From contig JAEUNH010000086.1 in assembly GCA_016791205.1 (NCBI GenBank), positions 1 to 43,632 on the forward strand: a stretch of DNA of 43,632 nt. The letters run 5' to 3'. Origin of the DNA: Rhodocyclaceae bacterium. Its GTDB lineage: Bacteria > Pseudomonadota > Gammaproteobacteria > Burkholderiales > Rhodocyclaceae. Shown piece by piece: positions 33,633-42,694 of the stretch. Below the pieces are notes generated by a model. The model made no database searches. It worked only from the letters and a program-made list of their open reading frames with translations, and was not told the DNA's origin. How positions within the stretch are numbered: position 1 is the first letter of the stretch; each line of letters begins with the position of its first letter. Both the position numbers and the translations under genes were made by a program.

Positions 33633-34090
33633 TTCTCCTCCTTGCGTTCGGTTTTGATGGGACGACTCTGTCGCCCGGCCTCGGCGGGCCGCAGCAGCGC
33701 GGCGAGCTTGTCCAGCACGCCGTTGACGTACTTGTGGCCGTCGCTGCCGCCGTAGCTCTTGGCCAGCTCGATGGCTTCGTTGATCACCACCTTGTAGGGC
33801 GCTTCGAGGTGCCGCTTCAATTCGAAAGTGGCCATCAGCAGGATGGCGCGTTCGACCGGCGAGAGCTCGGCGTAGGGACGGTCGAGTTGCGGCGCGATCT
33901 GCGCCTGCAGTTCGGCCGCCTCGGCGACCGCGCCGCGCAGCAGCAGGTCGAAGAGCGGGCGGTCGAGCTTCTCGAAGCCGGTCACGCCGGCCAGATGCGC
34001 CTCGATGGCCGCCACCTCGTTGCCGGAGAGCTGCCACTGGTAGAGGCCCTGCAACGCGAACTCGCGCGCGCGCCTACGCGGAGACTTCAT
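33629..34090 (-). CDS. nusB: Transcription antitermination factor NusB
   Basis: 153 aa. [19 protein letters not shown] at the start, [20 protein letters not shown] and [20 protein letters not shown] with [10 protein letters not shown] are the NusB blocks. It binds boxA RNA with NusE/S10 in rRNA antitermination. The ribH-nusB-thiL order is classical. The start overlaps the ribH stop (ATGA). Confidence 0.96.
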   Translation of the reverse strand: MKSPRRRAREFALQGLYQWQLSGNEVAAIEAHLAGVTGFEKLDRPLFDLLLRGAVAEAAELQAQIAPQLDRPYAELSPVERAILLMATFELKRHLEAPYKVVINEAIELAKSYGGSDGHKYVNGVLDKLAALLRPAEAGRQSRPIKTERKEEK

Positions 34091-34560
34091 TTCTTGAGGA
34101 ACTTCTGCAGGTTCGCCATTTCAATGGCCGCCTGGCCGGCCTCCAGGCCCTTCTGCGCCATGCGCGAGAGCGCCTGGTCGTCGTCCTCGGTGGTGAGCAC
34201 GCCGTTGGCGATCGGCACGCCGGTGGCGAGCTGCACGTCGGTGATGCCGCGTGCCGACTCGTTGGAGACGATTTCGAAGTGGTAGGTCTCGCCGCGGATC
34301 ACGCAGCCGAGCGCCACCAGGGCGTCGAAGCGGCCGTTCTGCGCCATGGTTTGCAGCGCCAGCGGCAGCTCCAGCGCGCCCGGCGCGGTGACGATCAGCA
34401 TGTCTTCGACGCGCACGCCGAGGCGCTTCAGCTCCGCCGTGCAGCCGCCGAGCAGGCCCTCGCTGACGTCGATGTTGAAGCGACTCATGGCGATGCCGAT
34501 GCGCAGGCCGGCGCCCTTCAGTTCCGGTTCGTATTCCTCGATGTCGTCGTAGCGTGCCAT
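34087..34560 (-). CDS. ribH: 6,7-dimethyl-8-ribityllumazine synthase
   Basis: 157 aa. [20 protein letters not shown] is the substrate-binding start, [15 protein letters not shown] and [20 protein letters not shown] (catalytic His in YHFE) follow. It condenses the ArP pyrimidine with dihydroxybutanone phosphate, the penultimate step of riboflavin synthesis. Its ribosome site (GAAAGG) lies at the edge of the R-family repeat copy 4, which separates it from the ribB-like gene. Confidence 0.96.
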   Translation of the reverse strand: MARYDDIEEYEPELKGAGLRIGIAMSRFNIDVSEGLLGGCTAELKRLGVRVEDMLIVTAPGALELPLALQTMAQNGRFDALVALGCVIRGETYHFEIVSNESARGITDVQLATGVPIANGVLTTEDDDQALSRMAQKGLEAGQAAIEMANLQKFLKK

Positions 34561-34568
34561 TGATTGTG

Positions 34569-34632
34569 CCTTTCCCCCGCCCCCTTTCCCGAGGAAAGGG
34601 GTGACGGTTGTTCGCGGGCCTAGCCCGCTCAA
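34569..34632 (-). repeat. R-family dispersed repeat, copy 4 (diverged second half)
   Basis: CCCCCTTTCCCGAGGAAAGGGGTGACGG keeps the first stem and the GTGACGG box in plus orientation. The second stem is replaced by GCGGGC-CTA-GCCCGC (34614-34628). The element directly follows the ribB-like stop codon on the minus strand, so relative to its upstream gene it is inverted compared with copies 1-3. Confidence 0.65.
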
Positions 34633-34637
34633 AATAG

Positions 34638-35747
34638 TCAGCTCTTGGCCTCGTCGGGCGTCAGGTAACCGGTGATTTCCAGCTGGAAGCCCGCCATGCT
34701 CGGCATCTTGCGCGGGCTGGCGAGCAGCTTCATGCGGCGCACGCCGAGGTCGCGCAGGATCTGCGCGCCGATGCCGTACAGGCGCGGGTCCCACTTGGCG
34801 GCCGGCTTGGCGGTCTCGCTCTCGCCCATGAGGGCCGCCAGCAGGTCCGGCGTCGAGCTGGCGCGGCGCAGCAGCACGATGACGCCGCTGCCCTTCTTGG
34901 CGATGGTGCGCATGGCGCGGTCGACGCTGAAACTGTGGCGCTCGCTCTGGCAGTCGAGGAAGTCGAGCACGGTGATCGGCTCGTGCACCCGCACCAGGAT
35001 CTCCTCCTCGCCGCGGATGCGGCCGCGCACCAGCGCGAGGTGCACGTCGCCGCCGGTCTTCTCGCGATAGGCGACGAGATGAAAGTCGCCGTGCACGCAG
35101 GAGACATCCTTCTCGGCGATGCGCTCGACCAGGGTCTCGTTCTCGCTGCGGTAGCGGATCAGGTCGGCGATGGCGCCGATCTTCAGGTTGTGCGCCTTGG
35201 CGAAACCGATCAGGTCGGGCAGCCGGGCCATGGTGCCGTCGTCCTTGAGGATCTCGCAGATCACCGCCGCCGGCTCGCGCCCGGCCATCTGCGCCAGGTC
35301 GCAGCCGGCCTCGGTGTGACCGGCGCGCACCAGCACGCCGCCGTTCTGCGCCATCAGCGGGAAGATGTGGCCGGGCTGGACGATGTCGGAAGGCCGGGCG
35401 TTCCTGGCCACCGCCGCCTGCACGGTGCGCGAGCGGTCGTGGGCCGAGATGCCGGTGGTGACGCCCTCGGCGGCCTCGATGGAGAGGGTGAAGGCGGTGC
35501 CGTGCGGCGAGCGGTTGTCCTGCACCATCAGCGGCAGGTTGAGCTGGCGGCAGCGCGCTTCGGTGAGCGTCAGGCAGATCAGGCCGCGGCCGTGCTTGGC
35601 CATGAAGTTGATCGCCTCCGGCGTGACGCAGTCGGCGGCGAGCACCAGGTCGCCCTCGTTCTCGCGGTCTTCCTCGTCGACCAGCACGACCATGCGGCCG
35701 GCGCGGATCTCGGCAATGATGTCCTGTATCGGGGATAGCGCCGTCAT
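34638..35747 (-). CDS. ribB: DHBP synthase with degenerate GTP cyclohydrolase II domain (RibBX type)
   Basis: 369 aa. The N-terminal half is an intact 3,4-dihydroxy-2-butanone 4-phosphate synthase: [30 protein letters not shown] and [16 protein letters not shown]. The C-terminal half has the GTP cyclohydrolase II fold but the zinc site is gone: where the family has Cys-x10-Cys-x-Cys, this protein reads [20 protein letters not shown] with a single Cys. [19 protein letters not shown] is kept. Such hybrids are known in proteobacteria (called RibBX) and are thought to lack cyclohydrolase activity, so a true RibA should be elsewhere. It overlaps ribE by ATGA. Confidence 0.9.
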   Translation of the reverse strand: MTALSPIQDIIAEIRAGRMVVLVDEEDRENEGDLVLAADCVTPEAINFMAKHGRGLICLTLTEARCRQLNLPLMVQDNRSPHGTAFTLSIEAAEGVTTGISAHDRSRTVQAAVARNARPSDIVQPGHIFPLMAQNGGVLVRAGHTEAGCDLAQMAGREPAAVICEILKDDGTMARLPDLIGFAKAHNLKIGAIADLIRYRSENETLVERIAEKDVSCVHGDFHLVAYREKTGGDVHLALVRGRIRGEEEILVRVHEPITVLDFLDCQSERHSFSVDRAMRTIAKKGSGVIVLLRRASSTPDLLAALMGESETAKPAAKWDPRLYGIGAQILRDLGVRRMKLLASPRKMPSMAGFQLEITGYLTPDEAKS

Positions 35748-36337
35748 TCGTTTTCCGCCGTCAGCATGCGCTCGATGTAGCGGGCGACCAGGTCGATCTC
35801 GAGATTGACCTTGGCGCCCGCCTGCAGGCGCTTCAATGTCGTCACCGCCACGGTGTGGGGGATCAGGTTGATGGAAAAGTCGGTCCCCGTGACACGGTTC
35901 ACCGTCAGGCTGACGCCGTCCACCGTGACCGAGCCCTTGCGGGCGATGTACTTCGCCAGCGGCTTCGGCGCGCGGATGACGAGTTCATGGCTCTCGCCGA
36001 TGCGATCGAACTTCAGCACCTCGCCGACGCCGTCGACGTGGCCGGTGACCAGATGTCCGCCGAGGCGGTCGGCCAGGCGCAGCGCCTTCTCCAGGTTCAC
36101 TTCGCCCGGTGCGTCGAGGCCGACGGTGCAGTCCAGCGTCTCGCGCGAGACGTCCACCTTGTACGACGCGCCGGCCTTCTCGATGACCGTCAGGCAGACG
36201 CCGCCGTGGGCGATCGAGTCGCCCAGGGCCACGTCCGAGAGGTCGAGGCCGGGCGCCTCGACGGTCAGGCGCAGCCCCTTCTCCAGGGCCTGCAGATGGG
36301 CGATCCTGCCGGTGGCGGCGACGATTCCGGAAAACAC
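35744..36337 (-). CDS. ribE: Riboflavin synthase, alpha subunit
   Basis: 197 aa. Two lumazine-binding repeats: [16 protein letters not shown] with [14 protein letters not shown], and [12 protein letters not shown] with [15 protein letters not shown]. It dismutates two lumazines to riboflavin and the pyrimidine ArP. The start is GTG at 36337. No FMN riboswitch is seen in the 72-bp upstream gap; a TAAAAT box lies there. Copy f of the 23-bp dispersed motif is in frame here, encoding VTGTDFS. The lineup ribE-ribB-ribH lacks ribD. Confidence 0.95.
   Translation of the reverse strand: MFSGIVAATGRIAHLQALEKGLRLTVEAPGLDLSDVALGDSIAHGGVCLTVIEKAGASYKVDVSRETLDCTVGLDAPGEVNLEKALRLADRLGGHLVTGHVDGVGEVLKFDRIGESHELVIRAPKPLAKYIARKGSVTVDGVSLTVNRVTGTDFSINLIPHTVAVTTLKRLQAGAKVNLEIDLVARYIERMLTAENE
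35875..35897 (-). repeat. 23-bp dispersed motif, copy f
   Basis: Minus strand CCGTGTCAC then GGGGACCGACTTTT, sense in ribE (VTGTDFS). Confidence 0.8.
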
Positions 36338-36371
36338 CTTGTTTGTCTGGGGGAAATATCGGGAAGGGCGG

Positions 36372-36377
36372 ATTTTA
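36372..36377 (-). promoter_or_regulatory. -10-like TAAAAT before ribE
   Basis: GCGGGTAAAATCCGCCC on the minus strand lies 35 bp before the ribE GTG. The AT hexamer is flanked by GCGGG and CCGCC, forming a short dyad. No clear -35. Confidence 0.35.
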
Positions 36378-36399
36378 CCCGCGAACCGCTGCCGGGTGT

Positions 36400-36413
36400 T
36401 TGAGGCGCCTCAA
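36400..36413. promoter_or_regulatory. Perfect 14-bp palindrome at the dsbD stop
   Basis: TTGAGGCGCCTCAA is self-complementary and contains the dsbD stop codon (36410-36412). It lies between dsbD and the ribE promoter box, so it could be an operator or part of a 3' hairpin. Confidence 0.35.
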
Positions 36414-38170
36414 CCGCCCAGGGCGCCATTCACGACATTTATGAACCGATCGGCGGGCTGGTAGCCGACCACCCGCAGGTTCTTGCGCTCCTGGCCCTGG
36501 CGGTCGAAGAAGAGGATGCCGGGCGGGCCGAACAGGCCGAAGCGCTTGAGCAGCGCTTTATCCTCGTCGCTGTTGGCGGTGACATCCACCTGCAGCAGGG
36601 TCAGGCGCCGCATCTGCGCCGCCACCCTGGCGTCGGAGAAGGTGTACTTCTCCATCTCCTTGCAGGAGACGCACCAGTCGGCGTAGAAATCCAGCAGCAC
36701 CGGCCTGTCCGTCGCGGCCAGGCGCGCATCCAGTTCGGCCAGCGTCTTCACGCGCTCGAAGGCGACATGCTCGCCGGGCGCCGCGGCGCTGCGCAGGAAG
36801 TCGAGCGGGGCGAGCGGATCGCGGCTGCCGCCGACGGCGCCGACGATCTGCGTCGCGCCGAGCACCAGCAACACCATCCCGACGCCCTTCCACAGGCGCG
36901 CCCAGTTGTGCGCGTGCGGCGGCAGGGGATCGAGGGCGCGCAGGAAGATCGCCGAGCCGATGGCCAGCGCCCCCCAGGCGCCGAGATGGGCCCAGGCCGG
37001 CAGTACCGGCGAGACCAGCCAGATCGCCAGCGCCAGCAGCATCACGCCGAAGGCCTTCTTCACCGATTCCATCCACGGCCCGGTATGCGGCAGGAAGGAG
37101 TGCGTCGACACGCCGACGATCACCAGCGGCACGCCCTTGCCGAGCGCCATGGCGAACAGCGCCGCCCCGCCGAGCACCGCATCGCGCGTCTGGGCGATGT
37201 AGAGCAGCGCGCCGGCCAGCGGGGCCGCCACGCAGGGGCCGACGATCAGCGCCGAGAGCGCGCCCATCGCCGCCACGCCGTGCAGCGAGCCGCCCTTGAG
37301 GTGGCCGGACTCCTCCGACAACTTGCTCTGCAGGAAGGCCGGCAGCTGCAACTCGTAGAAGCCAAACATGGAGAGCGAGAGCGCGACGAAGACCAGGGCA
37401 AAGGCGCCCAGCACCCAGGCGTTCTGCAGCGCCGCCGAGAGCATCGAGCCGGACAGGCCCGCCGCCACCCCGGCGGCGGCATAGGTGACGGCCATGCCCA
37501 GCACGTAGGCCATCGACAGGGTGAAGGCGCGGCCCTTGCCGATGGCATGGCCGTGGCCGACGATGATCCCGGAGAGGATCGGGTACATCGGGAAGACGCA
37601 GGGGGTGAGCGCCAGAAGCACGCCGGCGCCGAAGAAGGTGGTGAGGATCAGCCAGAAGCCGGCGTGCTTGAGCAGCCCGGCCAGCTTCGAGGACTCGTCC
37701 TCGGGCGCCCCGCCCGCCGCTTCGATCGGGGCGGCGGGCGCCGTGCTCATCGCGGCGAGGGCCACCTGCAGCGACTGGGTGTTGGGCGGGTAGCACACGC
37801 CGAGGTCGGCGCAGCCCTGCGAGGTGGCTTTCAGGGTGACAGCCTCGGCGCCGGCCGGCGCCGTGAAGGGCAGGCGGATGACCACCTCCTTGCGATAGGT
37901 CTCGACCGCGCCGAAGAACTCGTCCTGCTTGACCTTGCCCGGCGGGATCTGCGGCGCACCGGCTTGCGCCGCGGCGGGCTCCAGGGCGAACTTGAACTTG
38001 TCGCGGTACAGGTAATAGCCCTTGGCGATGTCGTAGCGGATCTCCAGGGTGCCGGCGTCGAGGGCGCGGGCGGAGAGGCGGAAGGCCTTGTCGACCTCGA
38101 GCAGTTCCTCGGCGGCGAAGGCGCCGAGCGGAAGGCAAAGCGAGAGCAGCAGGAACAGTCGGCGGATCAT
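36410..38170 (-). CDS. dsbD: Thiol:disulfide interchange protein DsbD
   Basis: 586 aa. MIRRLFLLLSLCLPLGAFA is a signal peptide. The periplasmic alpha domain has the redox pair in KATSQGCADLGVCYPP. The transmembrane beta domain (eight helices) carries LTPCVFPMYPILSG and VGPCVAAPLAG with its two redox cysteines. The C-terminal thioredoxin-like gamma domain shows FYADWCVSCKEMEKYTF. It carries electrons from cytoplasmic thioredoxin to periplasmic DsbC/DsbG and cytochrome c maturation proteins. The ATG at 38170 is chosen for the signal peptide; upstream frame is open but overlaps cutA. It lies 13 bp after cutA, as in other betaproteobacteria. Confidence 0.95.
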   Translation of the reverse strand: MIRRLFLLLSLCLPLGAFAAEELLEVDKAFRLSARALDAGTLEIRYDIAKGYYLYRDKFKFALEPAAAQAGAPQIPPGKVKQDEFFGAVETYRKEVVIRLPFTAPAGAEAVTLKATSQGCADLGVCYPPNTQSLQVALAAMSTAPAAPIEAAGGAPEDESSKLAGLLKHAGFWLILTTFFGAGVLLALTPCVFPMYPILSGIIVGHGHAIGKGRAFTLSMAYVLGMAVTYAAAGVAAGLSGSMLSAALQNAWVLGAFALVFVALSLSMFGFYELQLPAFLQSKLSEESGHLKGGSLHGVAAMGALSALIVGPCVAAPLAGALLYIAQTRDAVLGGAALFAMALGKGVPLVIVGVSTHSFLPHTGPWMESVKKAFGVMLLALAIWLVSPVLPAWAHLGAWGALAIGSAIFLRALDPLPPHAHNWARLWKGVGMVLLVLGATQIVGAVGGSRDPLAPLDFLRSAAAPGEHVAFERVKTLAELDARLAATDRPVLLDFYADWCVSCKEMEKYTFSDARVAAQMRRLTLLQVDVTANSDEDKALLKRFGLFGPPGILFFDRQGQERKNLRVVGYQPADRFINVVNGALGG

Positions 38171-38183
38171 GTGCGGGTAGACG

Positions 38184-38504
38184 TCATTGGGCGGCGGTTT
38201 CTTCCGCCACCCAGGCCAGGTAGCCGGGCAGGCCCCTGTCGATTCGGACCGCCGCGATCTCCGGAAGTTCGTAGGGATGGTAGGCGCGGATCGCCTCCTC
38301 CAGCGCCGCATAGCGCGCCGCCGTGGTCTTGATCAGCAGCGGCACTTCCTCGGCGTCCTCGAGCTTGCCCTCCCAGCGGTACACCGACAGGCAGGGCGCC
38401 AGGATGTTCACGCAGGCCGCCAGGCGCAGCTCCACCAGCCGCGCGGCAAGGGCGTGCGCTGCCTCGGCGTCGGGCAGGGTGGTGATGACGAGCAGGGTGT
38501 CCAT
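38184..38504 (-). CDS. cutA: Divalent-cation tolerance protein CutA
   Basis: 106 aa. ARLVELRLAACVNILAPCLS, VYRWEGKLEDAEEVPLLIKT and LEEAIRAYHPYELPEIAAV are the CutA family blocks. It forms a trimer with a PII-like fold; the role in metal tolerance in E. coli has been attributed partly to the neighbouring dsbD, so the biochemical role is unclear. A TATAAAAT box ends 7 bp before the ATG (38511-38518), which suggests a leaderless mRNA for the cutA-dsbD operon. Confidence 0.94.
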   Translation of the reverse strand: MDTLLVITTLPDAEAAHALAARLVELRLAACVNILAPCLSVYRWEGKLEDAEEVPLLIKTTAARYAALEEAIRAYHPYELPEIAAVRIDRGLPGYLAWVAEETAAQ

Positions 38505-38510
38505 GGCTGC

Positions 38511-38518
38511 ATTTTATA
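38511..38518 (-). promoter_or_regulatory. -10-like TATAAAAT immediately before cutA
   Basis: Minus strand ACTATAAAATGCAGCCATG. The distance from the box to the ATG at 38504 is what is normally found between a -10 box and the transcription start, so the message may begin at the ATG. The tandem GTTGCC repeats directly follow upstream. Confidence 0.45.
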
Positions 38519-38594
38519 GTTGCCGGTTGCCAGTTGCCAGTTGCCGGCAATAAACCTTCGGCCCGACTGGCAACAGGGAACCGGCAACCGACAA
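38519..38594. repeat. Tandem GTTGCC(G/A) repeats with inverted partners
   Basis: Four 7-bp units GTTGCCG, GTTGCCA, GTTGCCA, GTTGCCG (38519-38546) are followed by complementary units ACTGGCAAC (38566-38574), CCGGCAAC (38581-38588) and CCGACAAC (38587-38594). The left block can pair with the right block into a long imperfect hairpin. It fills the 94-bp gap between cutA and the ABC-2 permease stop. Confidence 0.75.
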
Positions 38595-38598
38595 CGGC

Positions 38599-39378
38599 CT
38601 ACTTCAACAATCTGCGCCGCGCCAGCCCCAGCGCCAGCCAGAAGGCGGCCACGGCATAGGCGACGAGCACGGCGACGTGCAGCCAGGCCCCCTGCGGCAC
38701 CTCGTCGGAGAACAGCGGCCGCGCCAGCCGCACGGCATGCGAGAGCGGCAGCGCGGCCGAGAGGGCCTGCAGCGCGACCGGCAGCTGCTCCACCGGGAAG
38801 AACACGCCGGAGAGCAGCGTCATCGGGGTGACGAACAGGGTGAAGTAGTACATGAAGAAATCGTAGCTCGGCGCCAGCGCCGTCACGATCAGCCCCAGCG
38901 CGGCGAAGGCCAGTCCGGTCAGAAACACCAGCGGCAACAGCCACAGCGCCAGCGGCGAGGCGACCAGGCCGAGCGCGGCGGCCACGGCGAGGATCGCCGC
39001 GCCGGAGAGCGCCGCCTTGCTCGCCGCCCACACCAGCTCGGCCAGCACCAGGTCGTCGAGCGCCATCGGGGCGTTGAGGATGGCGTCCCAGGTCCGCTGC
39101 ACCTGCATGCGCGAGAAAGCCGAATAAAGCGCCTCGAAGGTGGCGGCGTTCATGGTCGAGAAGCACACCGCGCCGGCGGCGATGAAGGTAATGTAGGGCA
39201 GGCCGCCCACTTCCGGCAGCAGCGAACCGAGGCCGTAGCCGAAGCCCAGCATGTAGATCATCGGATCGGCCAGGTTGCCGAGCAGGGAGGGAATCGCCAG
39301 CTTGCGCCAGACCAGGAAATTGCGCCGCCAGACGGGGACGAAGCGCAGGCTGAGCGAGGGCGGGCGGAAAGGGTTCAT
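38599..39378 (-). CDS. ABC-2 type transporter permease, NodJ-like
   Basis: 259 aa with six predicted membrane helices. FVPVWRRNFLVWRKLAIPSL at the start, MNAATFEALYSAFSRMQVQR with TWDAILNAPM, and FTLFVTPMTLLSGVFFPVEQ with LPHAVR-like LPLSHAVRLARPL are characteristic of the NodJ/ABC-2 family. It should form a two-subunit exporter with the ATPase that starts 2 bp upstream of it (39380-40303). The substrate is unknown; it could be a lipid, polysaccharide or drug. Confidence 0.9.
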   Translation of the reverse strand: MNPFRPPSLSLRFVPVWRRNFLVWRKLAIPSLLGNLADPMIYMLGFGYGLGSLLPEVGGLPYITFIAAGAVCFSTMNAATFEALYSAFSRMQVQRTWDAILNAPMALDDLVLAELVWAASKAALSGAAILAVAAALGLVASPLALWLLPLVFLTGLAFAALGLIVTALAPSYDFFMYYFTLFVTPMTLLSGVFFPVEQLPVALQALSAALPLSHAVRLARPLFSDEVPQGAWLHVAVLVAYAVAAFWLALGLARRRLLK

Positions 39379-39379
39379 C

Positions 39380-40290
<911 letters not shown>

Positions 40291-40303
<13 letters not shown>

Positions 40304-40929
40304 TGAGATTCGATGATGCGGCGGACGAGATGCAGCTTGCGGTGGAAGAAATGGTCGGTGCCGGGCACCACGCTCACCGCCAGGTCGAGCGGCTCGGCCC
40401 AGGCCAGCACGTTGGCGAGCGGCACGGTTTCGTCGTTGGCGCCGTGGATCACGATGGTGTCGGCCGGCACCGCGGCGGTCTCGTAGCGCCGCAGGCCTTC
40501 GATGAAGCCCGCCGCGGTGCCGACCAGCACCAGGCGCCGCGCCGGGTCCCCAGCCTCGGCGAGCTGCTTCGCCAGCCGGGTGACGACGTAGGCGCCGAAG
40601 GAGAAGCCGCCGAGGTAAAAGGGCAGCGCCGCGCCGAAGCGCGCGCGGGCATAGGCGTGCACGGCGGCGAGATCGTCGGTCTCGGCGATGCCGTGGTCGT
40701 GCGCCCCCGATGAGGCGCCGACGCCGCGGAAGTTCGGCCGCAGCGTGGCGCAGCCCAGCTCGCGGAAGGCCTTCGCCAGCGTGGTCACGACCTTGTTGTC
40801 GGCGGTGCCGCCGAAGAGCGGATGCGGATGGGCGATCAGGGCGATGCCGGTTGGGGCTTCGTGCGGCTCGACGAAGACCTCGACCGTTCCGGCCGGCCCG
40901 TCGAGCAGGACGCGCTCGTGTTTCGACAT
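40291..40929 (-). CDS. Alpha/beta hydrolase, COG2945-like
   Basis: 212 aa. [20 protein letters not shown] is the family start, followed by [19 protein letters not shown]. The nucleophile elbow is [14 protein letters not shown] (Ser), the acid [11 protein letters not shown] (Asp) and the His is in [12 protein letters not shown]. No signal peptide: a cytoplasmic hydrolase, substrate unknown. The start shares a base with the ferredoxin stop (TGATG) and its end overlaps the ABC ATPase start, so four genes (ferredoxin, hydrolase, ATPase, permease) form one coupled operon. Confidence 0.88.
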
Positions 40930-41240
40930 CAGTCGATCAGCAGGCGCTCGACCACCTTGCCCTGGGCGAGGTGCGACTCGACGATCTCGTCGATGTCCTC
41001 CTGGTCCACGTAGGTGTACCAGACCGCCTCGGGGTACACGACCATCACCGGCCCCTGGGCGCAGCGGTCGAGGCAGCCGGCGTTGTTGATCCGCACCTTG
41101 CCGGCGATCCGGTCGCCCATCGCCTTGACCTTGCTCTTGCAGTGGTCGCGCATGGCCTGGGCGCCGTGGTTGTTGCAGCACGGCTCGCCGGGCGCGCGCT
41201 GGTTGGTGCAGAAGAAGACATGGTGCTTGAAATAGCTCAT
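40929..41240 (-). CDS. Thioredoxin-like [2Fe-2S] ferredoxin
   Basis: 103 aa. The four likely cluster ligands are C11 (HVFFCTNQR), C21 or C22 (GEPCCNNHG), C56 and C60 ([19 protein letters not shown]). This is the spacing of the Aquifex/Azotobacter Shethna-type ferredoxins. [18 protein letters not shown] is the usual C-terminal helix. It is an electron carrier with unknown partner. AAGGAGA is a strong ribosome site before ATG 41240. First gene of the coupled ferredoxin-hydrolase-ABC exporter set. Confidence 0.92.
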   Translation of the reverse strand: MSYFKHHVFFCTNQRAPGEPCCNNHGAQAMRDHCKSKVKAMGDRIAGKVRINNAGCLDRCAQGPVMVVYPEAVWYTYVDQEDIDEIVESHLAQGKVVERLLID

Positions 41241-41288
41241 CTTGGTTCTCCTTGGGGTGCGGCCATTATCCCTCGGGATTTCCTTCGG

Positions 41289-41639
41289 TCATAGTTCGTC
41301 GTACTTCTTCGCGTTGCCGCGCGCTTTCTCGACGGGATATTTCAGCGCGTTCTTTTCGATCTTGTCGCGGGCGGCGGCGATCAGGTCGACCTCCAGCGCA
41401 TCGGCCAGTTCCACCAGATAGATCAGCACGTCGGCCAGTTCGTCGCGGATCTGCTCGCGCTTGCCGTCCTGCGGAGACCGACTTTCCTCGGCGGTCAGCC
41501 ACTGGAAGTGCTCGGCCAGCTCGGCCGCCTCCACGGTCAGCGCCATCGCCAGGTTCTTCGGCGTGTGGTAGCGGTCCCACTCGCGCGCGCGGGTGAACAC
41601 CCGCAGCTTGTCGCGCAGCTCGATCAGCGGATCGGTCAT
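41289..41639 (-). CDS. MazG-like nucleotide pyrophosphohydrolase
   Basis: 116 aa, a single MazG-like domain of the RS21-C6/dCTPase type. Metal-binding acidic residues sit in TVEAAELAEHFQWL (E-x-x-E) and IRDELADVLIYLVELAD (E-x-x-D). It hydrolyses non-canonical or excess dNTPs to monophosphates; the preferred base is unknown. The start overlaps the stop of the VanZ-like gene (ATGA). Copy h of the 23-bp dispersed motif lies antisense in codons for AEESRSPQDG, which separates the two metal motifs. Confidence 0.9.
   Translation of the reverse strand: MTDPLIELRDKLRVFTRAREWDRYHTPKNLAMALTVEAAELAEHFQWLTAEESRSPQDGKREQIRDELADVLIYLVELADALEVDLIAAARDKIEKNALKYPVEKARGNAKKYDEL
41464..41486 (+). repeat. 23-bp dispersed motif, copy h
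   Basis: CCGTCCTGC then GGAGACCGACTTTC (last base differs), antisense in the MazG-like gene. Its first 15 bases are identical to those of copy b. Confidence 0.8.
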
Positions 41640-42694
41640 GGATGTTCTCCGTTTTTCGGCCGCGGCAGCATCAGGTAGGGCAGTGCGGCGAAGGGCCACA
41701 GGCTGGAGACCAGCTTGGTGAGGCCGTTGAAGTTGAGGAAGTGCCCCTGCTGCCAGACGGCGAGCGAGGCAGTGAGATAGGGATTCTCCGGCGCCAGGTT
41801 CACCAGCGCCGTGGCAAAGAGCAGCGCCAGCGCGGCGAGGATGCGCTGGGCCAGCGGCGGCAGCCAGGTGGCGGCCCATAGCGCGAGGGCGCCGGCGGCC
41901 AGGCCGGCGGCGTTGCCGGGCGTCAGCCAGTGCACGAACTGGGCGGCGTTCACCAGCAGCGCGTTGGCGAAGGCCTTGATGGCGAGCGGCGCCAGCAGCA
42001 GCGCTGCCAGCAGCCCCCGGCTTTGGCGGCGCAGCAGCGACCAGACCACGAGGCCGGCGGCCAGCAGGCCGGCGGCCGCCACCAGGGCCTCGATCAGGGC
42101 GAAGCGCCGCGCCGAATAGGGCAGGGCGGGCAGCTCCAGCAGGGCCCGCAGGTCGCCGGTGCCGAACAGCAGCAGCTCCGGATTGAGCTGGGCCAGCAGC
42201 CACAGGCCGAGCAGCACCAGGCCGAAATCGGCGGCGCGGCCCGGCACGACGAGGCGGACGCGCAGCCGGTGCAGGCGGCCGCCGTCGACCAGCTCGCGGC
42301 CCCAGTTCATGCCGGCGGCGGCGCCGATCATGGCGCCGATGCCGTTGCAGGCGAGGTCGATGTTGGAGGGCACGCGGCTCGGCAGGAAGTTCTGCAGCGT
42401 CTCCAGTCCGAGGCTGGTGCCGGTGCCGGCCAGCGCCGCCAGCAGGGCCGCGGCGGCGATGCCCAGGCGCGCCTGCAGCGCCGGCACCAGCAGGAAGCCG
42501 AGCGGGACGTAGGCGAGGATGTTGGCGGCCAGGTCGAAGCCGGTGTAGTAGCGCGGCCAGGCGGCGGCGAGGAAGTCGAGCGCCGGCGCGCCGGTGTCGC
42601 GCCAGCCCGAGAGCGGATGCAGGCTGGCATACGCCGTCAGCGCCGCGTAGGCGACGGCGAGGTAGAGGGCCAGCGGCGAGGAGGAGGGCCTCAT
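41636..42694 (-). CDS. VanZ-like family membrane protein
   Basis: 352 aa with about eight to nine hydrophobic helices. The VanZ-like part is N-terminal: AYASLHPLSGWRD, FDLAANILAYVPLGFLLVPA, LGLETLQNFLPSRVPSNIDL with ACNGIGAMIGA. The Pro-Ser-x-x-Asp-(x)-x-x-N pattern is typical of VanZ. The C-terminal half is hydrophobic and less conserved. Its role is unknown; VanZ itself contributes to teicoplanin resistance in enterococci, but most VanZ-like proteins do not. It is flanked with ATGA overlaps by the MazG-like gene and a membrane protein gene. Confidence 0.85.
   Translation of the reverse strand: MRPSSSPLALYLAVAYAALTAYASLHPLSGWRDTGAPALDFLAAAWPRYYTGFDLAANILAYVPLGFLLVPALQARLGIAAAALLAALAGTGTSLGLETLQNFLPSRVPSNIDLACNGIGAMIGAAAGMNWGRELVDGGRLHRLRVRLVVPGRAADFGLVLLGLWLLAQLNPELLLFGTGDLRALLELPALPYSARRFALIEALVAAAGLLAAGLVVWSLLRRQSRGLLAALLLAPLAIKAFANALLVNAAQFVHWLTPGNAAGLAAGALALWAATWLPPLAQRILAALALLFATALVNLAPENPYLTASLAVWQQGHFLNFNGLTKLVSSLWPFAALPYLMLPRPKNGEHP

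Noticed and set aside
36338-36409. FMN riboswitch before ribE
   Set aside because: The gap is only 72 bp and lacks the conserved RFN core; only a -10-like box and a palindrome are seen.
38519-38594. CRISPR-like array
   Set aside because: Units are 7 bp, contiguous, without spacers, and no cas genes are nearby.
40671-40693. Tenth copy of the 23-bp motif
   Set aside because: GTCGGTCTC matches but the AAAA end is GATC and the CCGT end is shifted; it is compatible with ordinary codons for AETDD.
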